The position numbers were made by a program, and so were the translations under genes. Below are positions 62,373 through 64,000 of a stretch of 64,000 nt of DNA, piece by piece. Under the pieces are notes generated by a model. It was not told the origin of the DNA, searched no databases, and saw only the letters and a program-made list of their open reading frames with translations. The stretch comes from Lachnospiraceae bacterium (GTDB taxonomy: Bacteria > Bacillota > Clostridia > Lachnospirales > Lachnospiraceae). The stretch covers positions 1 through 64,000 of the forward strand of contig JAFZRZ010000049.1 in the NCBI GenBank assembly GCA_017619635.1. The letters are read 5' to 3'. Within the stretch, counting starts at the first letter, position 1; each line of letters starts with the position of its first letter.

Positions 62373-63170
62373 ATGTTTTGTAATGCTAAAGAAGCAGATA
62401 TTGAAGTAAACGGCGGTAAAGTGCATTACTTATCGTTTGGAAAAGGCAAAAAAATCCTTGTGATGATCCCCGGTCTCAGGTTTTCCTCTATAGAGGGATC
62501 TGCAAAGATCCTTTCCATGTATTACCGCATATTCACAAAAGACTATACCGTGTACATGTTTGACAGAAAAGATAATATAACCGAAGGATATACGATACAT
62601 GATATAGCTGAGGATACTGCAGAGGCGATGATAAATCTGGGGCTAAATGATATATACCTGTTCGGCGCTTCGCAGGGAGGTATGATATCACAGGACATAG
62701 TTATCAATCATCCTGCTCTTATTAAGAAAATGGTCCTTGCGGTCACATTGTCAAAGAACAATGATACTACAGTCAGTGTGGTGTCTAACTGGATCGAGAT
62801 GGCAAAAAAAGGAGATCTTATCAGGATAGCACAGGATTATACCTACAAGAGTTTTTCCGAAGCATATCTGAAAAAATATAAGGCGTTCATACCTTTATCC
62901 ATCAAAACTCAGAAGTTTATGCCGACAGACAGATTCATCATACTGGCCAAAGCGTGTTTGACATGCGAGACATACGAAAGACTAAACGAGATAAAATGTC
63001 CGGTTCTTGTATTGGGGGGAGGAAAAGACAAGATCGTTACTAAAGAAGGCTCATTGGAGATAGCAGAAAGAATCGGTTGTGAATGTTACATTTATGAGGA
63101 TCTTGCGCATGAGGCATACAATGAGGCCAAAGATTTTAACAAGAGGATATATGATTTTTTTGAGGATTGA
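62373..63170 (+). CDS. alpha/beta hydrolase 1
   Basis: 265 residues from the ATG at 62373 with AAAGGAGA upstream. MIPGL oxyanion strand, nucleophile FGASQGG, acid in LGGGKD and His in EDLAHEAYNE make a likely triad. No signal peptide. The substrate is unknown. The stop overlaps the next hydrolase region (TGATTATG). Confidence 0.85.
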   Translation: MFCNAKEADIEVNGGKVHYLSFGKGKKILVMIPGLRFSSIEGSAKILSMYYRIFTKDYTVYMFDRKDNITEGYTIHDIAEDTAEAMINLGLNDIYLFGASQGGMISQDIVINHPALIKKMVLAVTLSKNNDTTVSVVSNWIEMAKKGDLIRIAQDYTYKSFSEAYLKKYKAFIPLSIKTQKFMPTDRFIILAKACLTCETYERLNEIKCPVLVLGGGKDKIVTKEGSLEIAERIGCECYIYEDLAHEAYNEAKDFNKRIYDFFED

Positions 63171-63172
63171 TT

Positions 63173-63940
63173 ATGATATTTCACACATTTGGAGATAATA
63201 AAGAAAAAGCTGTATTGTTCATACATGGAATGCTGACTCCCTGGCAGATATGGAATGAGGCCAAAGAGTATTTTTCAAAGGATCATTATGTGATAATACC
63301 TGAACTTGATGCACATACTCAGGATGAGAGTTCTCACTTTGAATCAGTTAAAAAAGAGGCAGAGGTGATCGAGAGATATATACTTGAAAACTTAAACGGA
63401 AAGATATATATGATATGCGGTCTTTCCATGGGTGGTGCTATAGCTGCGGATCTAGTCATGAGAGGAAATATAGAAACCCAAAATCTTGTTTTGGACGGTG
63501 CACCGCTTCTTAAGCTGTCAGGATTTTTAAGAAAGATAATGAAAGGCAACTATAAAACGATAATAAGGAAGACTAAAAAAAGAGATTCCAAGGTCATAGA
63601 AAGTGCAAAAAAGAACTTTCTTCCCGAAGATCGTTTGGATGACTTCTTTAAACTGGCAGACCGTATGGAGGAGGATTCCATAACAAATATGATCGATACA
63701 ATATTTGCGGGAACGGATATAAGGAGAATAAACTCTAAACCGAATATTCTTTTTTTGCACGGAACAAAAGGAAATGAATCGGTATCCAAAAAAGCAGCAA
63801 AAATGTTAAAAGAGAAGAATCCTCAGACTGATATAATGGAATTTGACGGATATGCACATGCCCAGCTTGCAGTATTTGAACCAGACAAATGGATTGATGC
63901 TGTCAGTGACTGGGAAAAAAAGAAGAATAAGATGGATTAG
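63173..63940 (+). CDS. alpha/beta hydrolase 2
   Basis: 255 residues from the ATG at 63173. LFIHGMLTPWQIW, nucleophile CGLSMGGA and His in DGYAHAQL are present; the acidic member is probably in the LFLHGTKGNE loop. It resembles the upstream hydrolase only in fold. Coupled to it under the TetR regulator. No gene is seen after it; 60 bases remain to the window end. Confidence 0.85.
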   Translation: MIFHTFGDNKEKAVLFIHGMLTPWQIWNEAKEYFSKDHYVIIPELDAHTQDESSHFESVKKEAEVIERYILENLNGKIYMICGLSMGGAIAADLVMRGNIETQNLVLDGAPLLKLSGFLRKIMKGNYKTIIRKTKKRDSKVIESAKKNFLPEDRLDDFFKLADRMEEDSITNMIDTIFAGTDIRRINSKPNILFLHGTKGNESVSKKAAKMLKEKNPQTDIMEFDGYAHAQLAVFEPDKWIDAVSDWEKKKNKMD

Positions 63941-64000
63941 TCTGTTATTCGTTTGAGATTTAAGACAAAGAAGCTTCGGCCCCTGTATGAACAGAAACAG

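Overview
The window reads as chromosome of a low-GC Gram-positive anaerobe, most likely a Lachnospiraceae-type Clostridia (Butyrivibrio/Roseburia/Lachnospira-like). This is inferred from strong AGGAGG ribosome binding sites with some GTG/TTG starts, tRNA genes without an encoded CCA end, a c-di-GMP-I riboswitch, a LytTR-DUF3021 pair, a CarD regulator, class I fumarate hydratase in two subunits and an [FeFe]-hydrogenase-like redox protein. The species cannot be decided from the sequence alone.

Layout. 1-3.4 kb: the tail of an ABC-2 permease, two related alpha-helical proteins of unknown function, small membrane ORFs and a non-coding stretch with a tRNA-like remnant. 3.4-10 kb: TraX-like protein and a run of small accessory enzymes (two APH-type kinases, two HD phosphohydrolases, GNAT, RidA-like). 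10.03-10.96 kb: a compact cassette with a MotA-like membrane protein and a LuxR-type HTH protein, bounded by a perfect 14-bp inverted repeat and an 8-bp direct repeat. 11-17 kb (minus strand): exonuclease, D-Ala-D-Ala carboxypeptidase and a two-gene ABC exporter. 17.3-19.7 kb: acyltransferase, XRE-AbrB regulator and aldo/keto reductase.

19.9-32.8 kb: trmB followed by ten genes in Mbh/Mrp order (E, F, G, MbhD, MbhE-B fusion, C and four antiporter-like D/A subunits) with no hydrogenase module. Directly downstream lie two near-identical tiny lipoproteins, a radical SAM-SPASM protein with a C-terminal JAMM metalloprotease-like domain, and an aldehyde dehydrogenase. 32.8-43.3 kb: CarD-type regulator, two ABC transporters around a LytTR/DUF3021 pair, a ferredoxin/[FeFe]-hydrogenase-like/chemoreceptor fusion, an AraC regulator and a membrane-anchored alpha/beta hydrolase.

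43.56-53.10 kb: a 9.5-kb integrative mobilizable element in the 3' end of tRNA-Pro(CGG). It has 22-bp attachment repeats, paired 11-bp repeats inside both ends, a tyrosine integrase, a MobL-type relaxase with a six-hairpin transfer-origin candidate, a DUF3847-like accessory protein, a serine recombinase and XRE/HTH regulators. Its AT-rich cargo is a zinc-ribbon/TPR-like membrane protein beside a SIR2-like protein, a plausible anti-phage module.

53.2-64 kb: a c-di-GMP-I riboswitch with terminator ahead of a PAP2 phosphatase, tRNA-Lys(CTT), TatD, RsmA, a GreA-like factor, fumarate hydratase subunits, tRNA-Ser(GCT), and two TetR-led groups (DUF362 protein with a permease; two alpha/beta hydrolases), one with a clear palindromic operator.

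The strongest candidates for something undescribed are the radical SAM-JAMM/twin-lipoprotein operon, the SIR2/zinc-ribbon-TPR cargo pair, the hydrogenase-like chemoreceptor and the inverted-repeat-bounded MotA-like/LuxR cassette.
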